From: Verrucomicrobiota bacterium
Lineage (GTDB): Bacteria; Verrucomicrobiota; Verrucomicrobiia; Opitutales; UBA2995
Length of the DNA: 59,357 nt
Assembly: GCA_027622555.1 (NCBI GenBank)
Contig: JAQBYJ010000028.1
Span: 1 to 59,357, forward strand
Reading direction: 5' to 3'
Under the pieces are notes generated by a model, which saw only the letters and a list, made by a program, of their open reading frames with translations, was not told the DNA's origin and did no database searches. The position numbers were made by a program, and so were the translations under genes. Below, in pieces: positions 25,147 through 34,171 of the stretch (position 1 is the stretch's first letter; every line of letters begins with the position of its first letter).

Positions 25147-26706
25147 TTAGGTATTTTTCCTTCCAAACATTCGGGCAGACAATCGAGGAATCTCATCTAT
25201 TTCACTAAACTTCAATACCCATAGAACTCCAAAATAAATGAGGACGGCCAAAGGAATCACAACCAACACCAACACCGCCGCTTCACCTTTGTCCGTAAAC
25301 GGCAGATAAATAATCCCTAGTGTTAATAGCTTGATTGCCCCAACCATAACGGCCGATCCACCAAGAATCTTGAGTATATCCGATAATAGATCTCTAACCA
25401 AATTACTTTTAAGTTTCTGGGATAGCATCCCGGTAAGAAGAATCGTTTGACCAAAAATCGCCAATACATTGGCAAGAGCCAACCCGACAATACCAAGCGG
25501 CCACATAAGGGCCAGGCTTAGGACTATATTGAGAACAAAGCTGAAAAGCGCCACTTTCATGGGAGTTGTAGTATCTTTATAGGCGTAAAATCCACGAATC
25601 ATCAGAGCTACCATCGAGTAAAGTGGTAGTCCTATGGCGAACACCTGCAAAAGTGGCAGTGTGATGGCAGTATCCGAAGCATTGAACGCACCCCATTCAA
25701 ATAAGAATCGAAGAATAGGCTCCCCCAATACAAAGAAACCTACCGTCGCTGGAATCGTAATCGCGAACATCAGTCGCATCGATTGCTTAAATACCAGGGC
25801 AAATTCGCTGGTATTTTTACGCGAAGCGCATTTCGAAAATGCAGGAAAATACACCGTCGCTATTGCGATCGTAAAAATACCCAGGGGAAATTCCACCAGG
25901 CGATTAGCCAAGTAATAAATGGACACAGCGGATTCGTCCAAAAAATGCGCTAGCGACCTGGAGATAAGGATATTTATTTGAATAACCGAGGCTCCCAAAA
26001 TCCCGGGTAGCAACAGGCGGATAAAATCCCTCACCTCGGGACTTGGCTTAAAATCCAACTCAAACCGCCAACCTTCCCGCCTCAATGCGATCCACGGAAT
26101 CATTAACTGAAGAAACCCACCGAAAAGCATACCGGCGCAGAGCCAATACATGCGGTAAAGAGGAACTTCACTTGCAAAATATCCGATTCCTCCGAGAAAC
26201 AAAATTATCGACAGATTCAACCAGACTGCTGTGAGTGCCGGAATCGCAAATCGATGGAGCACATTTAACGCTGCAGCCAAAGCAGCAGCCAGACAGACAA
26301 AGGCCATGTATGGGAAAAGAAGAACGCCAAGAAGCATAGCGAGGTCCCATCGCTCCGGCAGCCCCGGTAATTTCCCAACAACAATCATGGCAAGACTACC
26401 CACCGCCACCAGAGCAAAGAGCAAAGTCATCACCCGACTTAGGATTTTGTTAAATAACCAAAACAAACGATGATCTCCATACTGCTCACGCTGATCAGTC
26501 AGAAGGGGCAAAAGCGCGGCTGTCAGCGCACCTTCACCTAACAGCCGACGAAACAAATTGGGGAAAGTGAAGGCTAAAATAAATGCGGAGTTGAGAACTG
26601 AACTGCCGAAGATGGAAAAAACCAGGATATCCCGAAACAACCCCAACACGCGTGATCCGACGGTGGATGAGGATACAACAATGACATTCAAAAAGCGGGA
26701 TGACAT
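25147..26706 (-). CDS. murJ: Lipid II flippase MurJ
   Basis: The ATG at 26706 gives 519 residues beginning MSSRFLNVIVVSSSTVGSRV, close to the usual MurJ start. The longer frame reaches 26742. The protein has about 14 hydrophobic segments with FGSSVLNSAFILAFTFPNLFRRLLGEGALTAALLP, the family hallmark split here over residues about 31-65, and SYYLANRLVEFPLGI-like text near residue 270 (here VSIYYLANRLVEFPLGIF). It moves lipid II across the inner membrane in peptidoglycan synthesis. The Arg residues of the central cavity motif NLFRRLL are present. The first gene of a two-gene operon with the transporter downstream. Confidence 0.95.
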   Translation of the reverse strand: MSSRFLNVIVVSSSTVGSRVLGLFRDILVFSIFGSSVLNSAFILAFTFPNLFRRLLGEGALTAALLPLLTDQREQYGDHRLFWLFNKILSRVMTLLFALVAVGSLAMIVVGKLPGLPERWDLAMLLGVLLFPYMAFVCLAAALAAALNVLHRFAIPALTAVWLNLSIILFLGGIGYFASEVPLYRMYWLCAGMLFGGFLQLMIPWIALRREGWRFELDFKPSPEVRDFIRLLLPGILGASVIQINILISRSLAHFLDESAVSIYYLANRLVEFPLGIFTIAIATVYFPAFSKCASRKNTSEFALVFKQSMRLMFAITIPATVGFFVLGEPILRFLFEWGAFNASDTAITLPLLQVFAIGLPLYSMVALMIRGFYAYKDTTTPMKVALFSFVLNIVLSLALMWPLGIVGLALANVLAIFGQTILLTGMLSQKLKSNLVRDLLSDILKILGGSAVMVGAIKLLTLGIIYLPFTDKGEAAVLVLVVIPLAVLIYFGVLWVLKFSEIDEIPRLSARMFGRKNT

Positions 26707-26839
26707 ATCTTTTCTCAGGACCATGAAACAAAGCTCCAACAAGTAGAACTTAAAAATGGTTCTATCTCTGATTAGTTTTCATTTTTATTGAGCTTGGCTA
26801 TCAAATGCCTAGCTCTAAGCATTCTCCCGATTTTACGGC

Positions 26840-27871
26840 ATGAGGTTCATCAACAAACTTACCCAACAATTACAGCGTCATCCCAAGCGCATCGTGTTTC
26901 CAGACAGCATGGACCATAGGGTCCTTCAGGCGGCTCGACAATTTGCAACCAAACGATTGGGCGCACCTATCTTGATCGGCGAAAGACAGAAAATTAAGGA
27001 GACTGCCCTACAACTAGGCATCAATATGGATAATATTCGCCTCATAAATCCCGAACGCAGCGAGGAACTGGAAAAGTTTGCCGAACAGTATTTCCAAAGT
27101 CGCAAAGGAAAGGGGATAACGGAGGAAGAGGCTTTGGAAACGGTGAAAATGCCAAACTATTTCGCATCCTTGATGCTGGCCAATTCTCAAGCGGATGGAT
27201 TGGTATTTGGAGCAGGCACTCCGGCATCCAACGCACTCATTTCATTGTTTCGAACCATTCCTTTACGGGAAAATGTGAAAACTGCGTCGAGCGTTCTTAT
27301 CCTTGATCTGGAGGATAAGCAGGAATTCGGAATCGACGGGGGATTGTTTCTTTCCGATTGCGCGGTTTTACCAGACCCCAATGCAGAGCAATTGGCCGAT
27401 ATGGTCATTTCGTCTGCAAGCCTGGCTTACCATCTGACGGGAGAAATTCCCCGAGTCGCATTGTTAAGTTACAGCACTCATAGTGGGAACTCATCCGATC
27501 CGACCGTAACAAAAATGAAAGTCGCCACAGACCTCGCCAGAGAAAAAGCCAAAAGCCTGGATTTTCCGATCAGGATCGACGGCGAAATCCAAGCAGATGT
27601 TGCGCTGGATAGATACGCAGCCAAACAGAAGGGTGTTGGGGGTGAGATTGCAGGTCAGGCAAATGTGCTCATCTTCCCCAATCTTCATAGTAGTAACATT
27701 GCAGCTAAGATGGTTACGATTTTAGCTGGAGGCTACGGCTATGGACAAATCATGACCGGTCTGAGCAAGCCGGCTGCTCAAGTGTCTCGCGGAGCCAGTG
27801 CGCATGATATTTTTGCAACTTCTGTAATTGTTGGAGCTCAAGCGACTAATCGTGAGTTTTTACTGACTTAA
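26840..27871 (+). CDS. pta: Phosphate acetyltransferase, catalytic domain form
   Basis: This 343-residue protein has only the PTA/PTB domain. Visible signatures are KRIVFPDSMDHRVLQAA at the start, DGLVFGAGTPASN near residue 118, LSYSTHSGNSSDPTV near residue 210, and LIFPNLHSSNIAAKM near residue 275 with GPLS-type GLSKPAAQVSRGAS near residue 310. It interconverts acetyl-CoA and acetyl phosphate. The regulatory half found at the N-terminus of long enteric Pta is encoded as a separate gene 10 bp downstream. No acetate kinase gene is in the window. A phosphate butyryltransferase is less likely given the close match to Pta. Confidence 0.93.
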   Translation: MRFINKLTQQLQRHPKRIVFPDSMDHRVLQAARQFATKRLGAPILIGERQKIKETALQLGINMDNIRLINPERSEELEKFAEQYFQSRKGKGITEEEALETVKMPNYFASLMLANSQADGLVFGAGTPASNALISLFRTIPLRENVKTASSVLILDLEDKQEFGIDGGLFLSDCAVLPDPNAEQLADMVISSASLAYHLTGEIPRVALLSYSTHSGNSSDPTVTKMKVATDLAREKAKSLDFPIRIDGEIQADVALDRYAAKQKGVGGEIAGQANVLIFPNLHSSNIAAKMVTILAGGYGYGQIMTGLSKPAAQVSRGASAHDIFATSVIVGAQATNREFLLT

Positions 27872-27881
27872 TTTTCGTCTA

Positions 27882-29060
27882 ATGGAAAAACCTGATCCAA
27901 TAAATTCGGCCTTAAGCAAAGCGAGCTCAAAAGGAGAGAATCGCCTGATAAAACCGACAAACAAAGAGACAAAGCGGATCTTTGTAGCCGCCACCCGGAT
28001 GAACGACGGTAAGACGACTACTTGTCTTGGTCTCTTTGCTTCGCTTCTCAAAGAGTTTTCCAGGGTAGGCTTTATTAAGCCGATCGGACAACGCTTTCTA
28101 CAGGTTCAAGGTCACGATATTGATGAAGATTCATTCCTGTTAGATTCGATTTATCACGTGTCCACTCCCATTTCCGCGATGTCTCCCATTGCAGTAGACG
28201 GAAATTTCACCCGTCGATACCTGGACAACCCTGATACCATCCTGGAAAAAACTATACACGAAATCTGCCATGCTTTTGACCGAGCTGCCTGGGAGAAGGA
28301 TTGTATTCTGATTGAAGGGACCGGACATGCGGGAGTCGGCTCTGTTTTTGATTTATCCAATGCAAAAGTAGCGAAACTACTCGATGCCAAAGTTATCATC
28401 GTTGCCCAAGGTGGCATTGGACGTCCTGTCGACGAAATCGCTCTCAACAAAGCGCTGTTCGACAAGGAAGGATTGGAAGTTGTTGGAGCGATTCTGAACA
28501 AGGTCGAAGAATCAAAAATTGCCATGGTTAAAGACTATGCCGGCAAAGGCCTGGAACGTCTGGGCGTTCCTTTACTGGGAGTCCTGCCCAAGAAAAAAGT
28601 ATTAAGCGCCCCTAATCTCTCCCAAGTAGCGAAAGAAATTAAAGGCAATTGGATCAACGGCCAGCTACATGGTTCAAAGCAGAGGATCACCCGAGTAGTT
28701 ATTGGCGCGATGACCGCCAAACACATCATTGATTACCTTTCCCCGGGAACGCTAATCATCGCGCCTGGCGACCGTGATGACATATTGTTATGGGCCATTG
28801 CCAGCGCCAATATTTCAGGAGAACGACTGATCTCAGGTATTATTTTGACCGGGGATCTGTCTCCCCATCCCAAGATTCTGGACATGCTGGCATCCACAGA
28901 CATACCTGTTATTTCAGTTGAACGAGATAGCTATGAAGTAGCATCCATCATCAACAATATGACTGTGAAGACCGAACCACAAGATCTGGATAAAATTCCC
29001 ATCATCAAGGAAATGGTCTTGGATAACGTAGATATTTCTCAGATCATAAAGGCGTTTTAA
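27882..29060 (+). CDS. BioD-like P-loop and DRTGG-domain protein (Pta regulatory half)
   Basis: This 392-residue protein has an N-terminal dethiobiotin-synthetase-like P-loop domain (FVAATRMNDGKTTTCLGLF, residues about 33-51, then VGFIKPIGQR) and a C-terminal DRTGG domain (residues about 265-385, with VVIGAMTAKHIIDYL, IIAPGDRDDILLWA and GIILTGDLSPHP). This is the same domain order as the first 380 residues or so of long Pta proteins, where it senses metabolites and stabilises the hexamer. Here it is a free protein directly after pta, 10 bp apart, so it probably binds Pta in trans. The leading 30 residues are polar and variable. Confidence 0.88.
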   Translation: MEKPDPINSALSKASSKGENRLIKPTNKETKRIFVAATRMNDGKTTTCLGLFASLLKEFSRVGFIKPIGQRFLQVQGHDIDEDSFLLDSIYHVSTPISAMSPIAVDGNFTRRYLDNPDTILEKTIHEICHAFDRAAWEKDCILIEGTGHAGVGSVFDLSNAKVAKLLDAKVIIVAQGGIGRPVDEIALNKALFDKEGLEVVGAILNKVEESKIAMVKDYAGKGLERLGVPLLGVLPKKKVLSAPNLSQVAKEIKGNWINGQLHGSKQRITRVVIGAMTAKHIIDYLSPGTLIIAPGDRDDILLWAIASANISGERLISGIILTGDLSPHPKILDMLASTDIPVISVERDSYEVASIINNMTVKTEPQDLDKIPIIKEMVLDNVDISQIIKAF

Positions 29061-29067
29061 AGACAAC

Positions 29068-30240
29068 CTAAGGACAAATTAATTTAAGAATTCGGTCCGT
29101 CTCAAATGATAGTTGCTGGGCATCGAGCATGTCTTGATTCCATTGATGCACAGCGGTTTGGTATCCGCTGAGGTCATCTTCCATAATAGCGATTAAAACA
29201 TTATTGAGGGAGTGACAGGCGTTAAAATAATATGGGTGTATTGAAATCGCCATTAACTCCAATTCCATTTGCTTATCCTTAAATAAAGAGCTGACGAAGG
29301 AAAAGCTTCGATATAAAAACCAGGTGTCCAAACTGAGTATTTTTAATTGATTGTTTTGTGTGACTTCCATCGTGACTAAATCTTCTAATGCTTTGAGGGA
29401 ATGCGATTCGGTCCAGCACACAGCAGACTCAATTGACAGGGTTTCATCAACAAAGGTTTTCCAGAGAAGTTCTAACTCCGCACCATTCAGGCCCGGGAAA
29501 CGAGGTGTGAAAAACAGTTGAAGTTGAGTCCAATCATAACCGTTCGACCAAAACTGAAGCAATCGAGTTTGAAATACCTCCTGCTCAAGTCCTCCTGATT
29601 TCAGGAAGCGAAAAATAAGAAAGTCCCACCCAATATCCATAGTCCGGTCATAGGTTTGGATCTTCTGAGCCATAGTTGGGATCGCCTGATCTATTAGTCT
29701 ACGTTTGATCAGCGTTAGTAGCTGAGGACTACCGTCTGAAGAACCCTCGATAAGAATTGTATTTACCAACCATAAAGGTGGAGGAGTTTCATTGCCTTTC
29801 CAAAGAGCGTATCGTGTAAGTAGAACGCGGGCTAACCACTCAGCTTTTTCATTTTGTGGCGATCCGTTGATAAGTCGAAGGCTTACATTTCCCTTGGAGC
29901 TCTTGCTTACCTGAGGTACGCCACTTTCGGCTAATTGCACCAAAATGCGTTCAGGGAATTTTTCAGGCCAATCAAATACCAAGGCACAACCGGCAATTAC
30001 GGTTCGACATATTCCGTCTACCTCCTGTAGCTCCGAAATATCGAAGCCAACCATGTCACAATACCTATTCGAAATCCTCTCGGACTTTTGGTTCTCAGCC
30101 CCTTTCAAGGAACTGGTAAATAACGAAAAACTGCAGAGTAACAAACCCGCAATCTTCAGCCCATGAGGTAGCTGCCTTACTTTTTGGCCGTAAGGATTAA
30201 TTGTGACTCGTGCACATTTGCTGTTTCGATGGAAGACCAC
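29068..30240 (-). CDS. Exported protein of unknown function
   Basis: The frame has 390 codons from a GTG at 30240 and overlaps the end of the upstream gene by 64 bp. A signal-peptide-like stretch, KIAGLLLCSFSLFTSSLKGAE, begins at residue 29. Translation may therefore start near 30159 at a non-ATG codon (CTG), which would give a shorter overlap. The mature part is about 340 residues, rich in Leu, Trp and Glu, and looks alpha-helical, with no motif I recognise. It and the preceding membrane-anchored gene form a pair that also includes the FmdB and DUF4013 genes upstream on the same strand. No function is proposed. Confidence 0.65.
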   Translation of the reverse strand: MVFHRNSKCARVTINPYGQKVRQLPHGLKIAGLLLCSFSLFTSSLKGAENQKSERISNRYCDMVGFDISELQEVDGICRTVIAGCALVFDWPEKFPERILVQLAESGVPQVSKSSKGNVSLRLINGSPQNEKAEWLARVLLTRYALWKGNETPPPLWLVNTILIEGSSDGSPQLLTLIKRRLIDQAIPTMAQKIQTYDRTMDIGWDFLIFRFLKSGGLEQEVFQTRLLQFWSNGYDWTQLQLFFTPRFPGLNGAELELLWKTFVDETLSIESAVCWTESHSLKALEDLVTMEVTQNNQLKILSLDTWFLYRSFSFVSSLFKDKQMELELMAISIHPYYFNACHSLNNVLIAIMEDDLSGYQTAVHQWNQDMLDAQQLSFETDRILKLICP

Positions 30241-30818
30241 AAAGATTGAAATTCTTCATCCATTTTGTACCCGGCAGCTATTCGGTTCCAAACCAAATTT
30301 TTAACAAGATTGGGTAGTCGCAAAGAACCAACATAAAGCTTATTGGGTATTACTTCATAAGAGTCTTCAGACTCAGCAACGGTACCCTCCATCGAAATGG
30401 TCACGATTCTTGTCCAACTTCCGAATCCGCCATCTGCCTGGGTCGAGGCCAGGAGCTTGTCTTCATCGAGTCGGAAAATCGGTTTCTGCGGCTCCAAATA
30501 AAGAGTTGGTTTTTCATCAGGATATTCCGTCGAAAACGAGGAAGCCCAACGATTTAAGTCTGTTTCGAGGAAAACAACCTCTTCCTTACCTTGTTGAAAG
30601 TCGATGGCTTTTAGCTTCCAGGAATCGCCGCCACCTGTTCGTCCTTTCAGAACATAATGATAGCCTGGCTTCACTTCATCGGGCATTTCAACTACTTCCT
30701 TAACAGGAAGGGTAATTAAATAGGTAGCTCCCACAAAACAACCCAAGGCCAACCCAAATAAGGCACCCAGGATAAGTTTTAATGTTGGGGATAGTTCGGA
30801 GGACTTTTCAAATGACAT
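30177..30818 (-). CDS. Membrane-anchored protein of unknown function
   Basis: This 213-residue protein starts with ATG at 30818. Residues about 13-37 form one transmembrane helix (LILGALFGLALGCFVGATYLI), and the remainder, about 175 residues, would be periplasmic and beta-rich, with GYHYVLKGRTGGGDSW and SWTRIVTISMEGTV. I do not recognise the family. It starts 2 bp after the fmdB-like stop codon and overlaps the start of the next exported protein, so these three genes are almost certainly one operon. Confidence 0.75.
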   Translation of the reverse strand: MSFEKSSELSPTLKLILGALFGLALGCFVGATYLITLPVKEVVEMPDEVKPGYHYVLKGRTGGGDSWKLKAIDFQQGKEEVVFLETDLNRWASSFSTEYPDEKPTLYLEPQKPIFRLDEDKLLASTQADGGFGSWTRIVTISMEGTVAESEDSYEVIPNKLYVGSLRLPNLVKNLVWNRIAAGYKMDEEFQSLWSSIETANVHESQLILTAKK

Positions 30819-30820
30819 AG

Positions 30821-31117
30821 CTATTTTTCAGATGTTGAGGTCGAACTACCTCCACCTGAATCGCTACTCCCATCTTTTTTAGGACTTTCCCCCGCATCTT
30901 TTTTAGGCTCAGAAGCTGAAGAATCTTTTTTAGGCGTTTTATAGTCGGTTTCATAGAAACCAGTTCCTTTGAAGATAATTCCGGCACCTGTTCCAATTTT
31001 GCGTTTGAGAGAAGGTTCTTCACAAGTTGGGCATTGCGTGAGTGGACTGTCGTTCATTGACTGGAAGAACTCAAAATCCCCTCTACACGAAGTGCACACG
31101 TAATCGTAATTTGGCAT
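30821..31117 (-). CDS. FmdB-family zinc ribbon protein
   Basis: This 98-residue protein starts MPNYDYVCTSCRGDFEFF. Cys pairs at residues 8 and 11 and residues 29 and 32 form the zinc ribbon, and GTGAGIIFKGTGFYETDY is the conserved FmdB signature. The C-terminal 40 residues are low complexity, rich in Lys, Ser and Gly with repeated PKKD, as is common in the family. FmdB proteins are named for a regulator of formamidase, but their role is generally unknown. The gene precedes the two exported-protein genes in one operon. Confidence 0.9.
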   Translation of the reverse strand: MPNYDYVCTSCRGDFEFFQSMNDSPLTQCPTCEEPSLKRKIGTGAGIIFKGTGFYETDYKTPKKDSSASEPKKDAGESPKKDGSSDSGGGSSTSTSEK

Positions 31118-31163
31118 AATTCTTATTAGATTTTTTACCTGAATTTCTAAAGATCACAGGAAC

Positions 31164-31751
31164 TTACATGTTCCCATACTCAATAGCGCGGTAAAGTGAT
31201 GTGAAATAAACCAGGATTACAAGACTTATGATAAAGAGTACGAGCACCGATAATGAGCCAAGAATCCAGAGGATTCCGCAGTAGCCAAGTAATGGCAAAA
31301 GCCCATAGCTTACTGTCCGCATATAAACTTTCAGAAGCAATGGCAGATCCATCGCATCCTTAAAAGACTCAAAATTTTGGTAGCGATACAGACTGGATGA
31401 AAAAAGCTGAATACCAATCGGCACGCTGATCATAAACGCAATTTGTCCAAGCTCATGTGAAACCACACCAACCATTATCGAGACGAAAAACCCGATGAAC
31501 ATTGGTATACCAAGCCAGACAATAGCCAAAACCAGAAACTTAAGACCGTCGATAAACAGGTCTTTCCAGCGGTCCCAATCCGAATATATGAATGGAGCTC
31601 CAGACTTGACCAAAGCCGTGGTCCGGTAAAGGTATCCCAATGCAAAGATATTCACAACCGGGATCAGCATTACCAAGCTGCCAATTAATAGTTTGGGCCA
31701 ACACCCAGAGGTTTTAAACACCTTACGCCATACTTGTTCGACTGAAACCAT
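31164..31751 (-). CDS. DUF4013-type integral membrane protein
   Basis: This 195-residue protein has about five or six hydrophobic segments. The order GCWPKLLIGSLVMLIPVVN, then FALGYLYRTTALVKSG and LPLLGYCGILWILGSL, is typical of DUF4013 proteins, as is the WDRWKDLFIDGLKF segment between membrane helices. The function of the family is unknown. The gene is divergent from the polyprenyl synthase gene (36 bp between starts), so they share a compact promoter region, and it precedes the FmdB gene on the same strand by 46 bp. Confidence 0.75.
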   Translation of the reverse strand: MVSVEQVWRKVFKTSGCWPKLLIGSLVMLIPVVNIFALGYLYRTTALVKSGAPFIYSDWDRWKDLFIDGLKFLVLAIVWLGIPMFIGFFVSIMVGVVSHELGQIAFMISVPIGIQLFSSSLYRYQNFESFKDAMDLPLLLKVYMRTVSYGLLPLLGYCGILWILGSLSVLVLFIISLVILVYFTSLYRAIEYGNM

Positions 31752-31787
31752 AATACTTCTTTTCTAATTTTCGGGATTTTTATCGAT

Positions 31788-32666
31788 ATGGATTTTAAAG
31801 CAACGCTTAACAATTATCAAATACGCGTTGAACAAGGTATTAACATTTGGACGCCTTCCAAGGAAACAAAGCCAGCCCACTTGCACTCAGCCATGCGATA
31901 CAGCCTGGAGGCTGGAGGTAAACGACTAAGGCCCGTATTGGTCATAGCAACAGCCGAATTATTCGAAACCTCAGAGGATCCCCTACCAGCTGCCATCGCC
32001 CTGGAATGCATCCACACCTATTCGCTAATTCACGATGACCTTCCGAGTATTGATGATAGCGATCTTCGTAGAGGAAAGCCTACTTGTCATAAAGCCTTCG
32101 ATGAACCAACTGCTTTGCTTGCGGGAGATGCCTTACTCACACTGGCATTTGAAATAATTGCCAGGTCATACAACGACTCCGCTATTTTAGCCAAGGATCT
32201 CATTCTAGACCTTAGCACCGCCGCGGGAAGCCAACGACTTATCGGTGGTCAAATGGAGGACATTTTAGGTGAAAAATCTGACTATACCGCGGATCAACTC
32301 GACTATATCCATTTGAATAAAACTGCTGCTCTTATAACCGTAGCAATGACTATGGGTGCCAGGCTGGGAAACGGATCTGAAAAGGAGCTTGGCACTATTA
32401 AAAACATAGGTCGCCACGTCGGCCTGGCTTTTCAAATTACAGACGATATTCTGGACGCAACTTCGGATAATGAAACCCTGGGGAAACCAACACGGGCTGA
32501 CGAGGAGCATGAAAAAACAACCTACGTAAAACTCTATGGTCTGGAAGGAGCGCGCAATCAAGCAAAGGCGCATACAGCGTCCGCTTCGAATCTATGCGCT
32601 GAATTGAACCGCGAGACAGAATTTCTCGAGGCTTTAATTCAATACCTGGAACATCGAATAAGCTAA
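31788..32666 (+). CDS. ispA: Polyprenyl (farnesyl/geranylgeranyl) diphosphate synthase
   Basis: This 292-residue protein has GGKRLRPVLV (residues 43-52), the first Asp-rich motif HDDLPSIDDSDLRRGKPTCH (residues 82-101, DDx4D form) and the second Asp-rich motif ITDDILDATSD near residue 218. The length and the DDx4D motif fit the bacterial FPP/GGPP synthases of the IspA type, which condense IPP with allylic diphosphates. Chain length cannot be decided with certainty. dxs lies about 9 kb away, not adjacent as in enteric bacteria. It is convergent with the DUF839 gene. Confidence 0.93.
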   Translation: MDFKATLNNYQIRVEQGINIWTPSKETKPAHLHSAMRYSLEAGGKRLRPVLVIATAELFETSEDPLPAAIALECIHTYSLIHDDLPSIDDSDLRRGKPTCHKAFDEPTALLAGDALLTLAFEIIARSYNDSAILAKDLILDLSTAAGSQRLIGGQMEDILGEKSDYTADQLDYIHLNKTAALITVAMTMGARLGNGSEKELGTIKNIGRHVGLAFQITDDILDATSDNETLGKPTRADEEHEKTTYVKLYGLEGARNQAKAHTASASNLCAELNRETEFLEALIQYLEHRIS

Positions 32667-32680
32667 ATAATTCGATTATT

Positions 32681-34078
32681 TTACAACCAGCCAAACGGAC
32701 CTGTTATAGCCAGAGTGAGTCCGGCTTTCTGGATGTTGACAAAGACGATTTTTCCGTCAGGGGAATGACAAGCCCCGGCAAACTCAGTTGGGGCAAAGGC
32801 ATTCCTTGCCAATTTGAACCACTCACCCTTGGGAGTTACTCCTACCAGAAAGTTATCCCCGTTTCCGTCTTCGCAAAGCAATAAACCACCATCGGGTGTA
32901 ACATCGAGATTGTCGCACATTTCAACGATTTCGCCGTTGTTAGGTTCCAGATAGAGCTCCAACTTACCGGGCATTTCTTTTTCCTTATCGGTACCTTCAT
33001 AAGGACTGGGAGTATAAGCAAATACCTGGCCCTTCAACACCTTCCCTCCATTGGTGCAAACCCAGAAAACTCTTTTATCTGAATAGTACATACCCTCGCC
33101 ACGGGCAAAACGTGCAGCTCCAGCTTCGAACCCACGGTAACGCAAATCATCGAGCGGGGCTTCAGGATTATCCAGGTCAATCCAATCAACTCCATAGGAT
33201 TGACCCAATTGAAATTCCTTCGTCGAAAGGTCCTTCCAATTGCGGGTATCACAACCTGGCCAACTCCTGACCGCCAGTGCTTGGAGCCTCCCACCTTTTT
33301 GCAGTTTACCAGGCTCGTTGGGGATAAAACGATAAATCAATCCATCACCTCGATCTTCGGTTTGGTAAACAACGCCCGATTTGGGATCAACCGCGATGGC
33401 TTCGTGATTAAAACGTCCCATGTCCTTCAACGCAATTGGCTCAGCAAGCTTTGGTCGCATGGTAGCGGGGACTTCAAAATTATAGCCGTGATCTTTTTCA
33501 ATTCCATCTCCGGCAAGACGAACCGTTTCCTCGCAGGTGACCCAGGAATTCCAGGGTGTTAGTCCTCCGGCACAATTTCTATGCGTGCCAGCCAGGCTGA
33601 GAAACTGTTTTTCAACTCTACGTCGCTTAGGGTCGTAGACCAAAGTGGTTGTTCCACCCAAGCCTGGTTGCTCTCCGTAGCCATAGTCGTAGAACTTCTT
33701 TTTATCTACCTTGTTAAGTAATTCATTCTTAACCCCAAAAGGACTGGCGATCCCTTGATCAGGATTCGATTCGTGGTTGCACACGAGAATGATTCGACCT
33801 CTATCTCCAGCAAAGGCAGCCATGCCATCGTGATTTCCCGGAGTGACAAGCCCATCGCTCATAGTGCGACCAACTCTGGACAGAACCTGGTAATCAAATC
33901 CTTCAGGTAAATCGAGCACATTGGCCGGATCTTTAATTAAAGGTCCGTAAGCTTTTGAAATAGGTAGAGCCTCGGATGCATTCAAAACACTGGTAGCCTT
34001 TTGCATGGTCAAAAAACCGGCAGAAACGATCCCGGCAGATTTTAAGAATGACCGGCGACTTCTTAGGGGAATTTTCAT
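32681..34078 (-). CDS. DUF839 / PhoX-like protein, Tat-exported
   Basis: Starting at the ATG at 34078 gives 465 residues with a textbook twin-arginine signal (SRRSFLK, residues 7-13, then a hydrophobic helix ending near residue 36). The longer frame from 34141 adds a leader that would bury this signal. The body has MAAFAGDRGRIILVCNHE, GGTTTLVYDPKRRRV, SWVTCEETVRLAG and LCEDGNGDNFLVG, which match the DUF839 family that includes the calcium- and iron-dependent alkaline phosphatase PhoX. Export by Tat suggests cytoplasmic cofactor loading. A phosphatase activity is plausible but not shown by the sequence. It is convergent with ispA. Confidence 0.88.
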   Translation of the reverse strand: MKIPLRSRRSFLKSAGIVSAGFLTMQKATSVLNASEALPISKAYGPLIKDPANVLDLPEGFDYQVLSRVGRTMSDGLVTPGNHDGMAAFAGDRGRIILVCNHESNPDQGIASPFGVKNELLNKVDKKKFYDYGYGEQPGLGGTTTLVYDPKRRRVEKQFLSLAGTHRNCAGGLTPWNSWVTCEETVRLAGDGIEKDHGYNFEVPATMRPKLAEPIALKDMGRFNHEAIAVDPKSGVVYQTEDRGDGLIYRFIPNEPGKLQKGGRLQALAVRSWPGCDTRNWKDLSTKEFQLGQSYGVDWIDLDNPEAPLDDLRYRGFEAGAARFARGEGMYYSDKRVFWVCTNGGKVLKGQVFAYTPSPYEGTDKEKEMPGKLELYLEPNNGEIVEMCDNLDVTPDGGLLLCEDGNGDNFLVGVTPKGEWFKLARNAFAPTEFAGACHSPDGKIVFVNIQKAGLTLAITGPFGWL

Positions 34079-34171
34079 AGTAAAAAGATTGTTGCGACTT
34101 GTTTGAAAGCCTGCGGGTTTAATTTTGACAGGTAAAGCCATTTACTGCGCTGAAACCTGATTGTTTCATTT

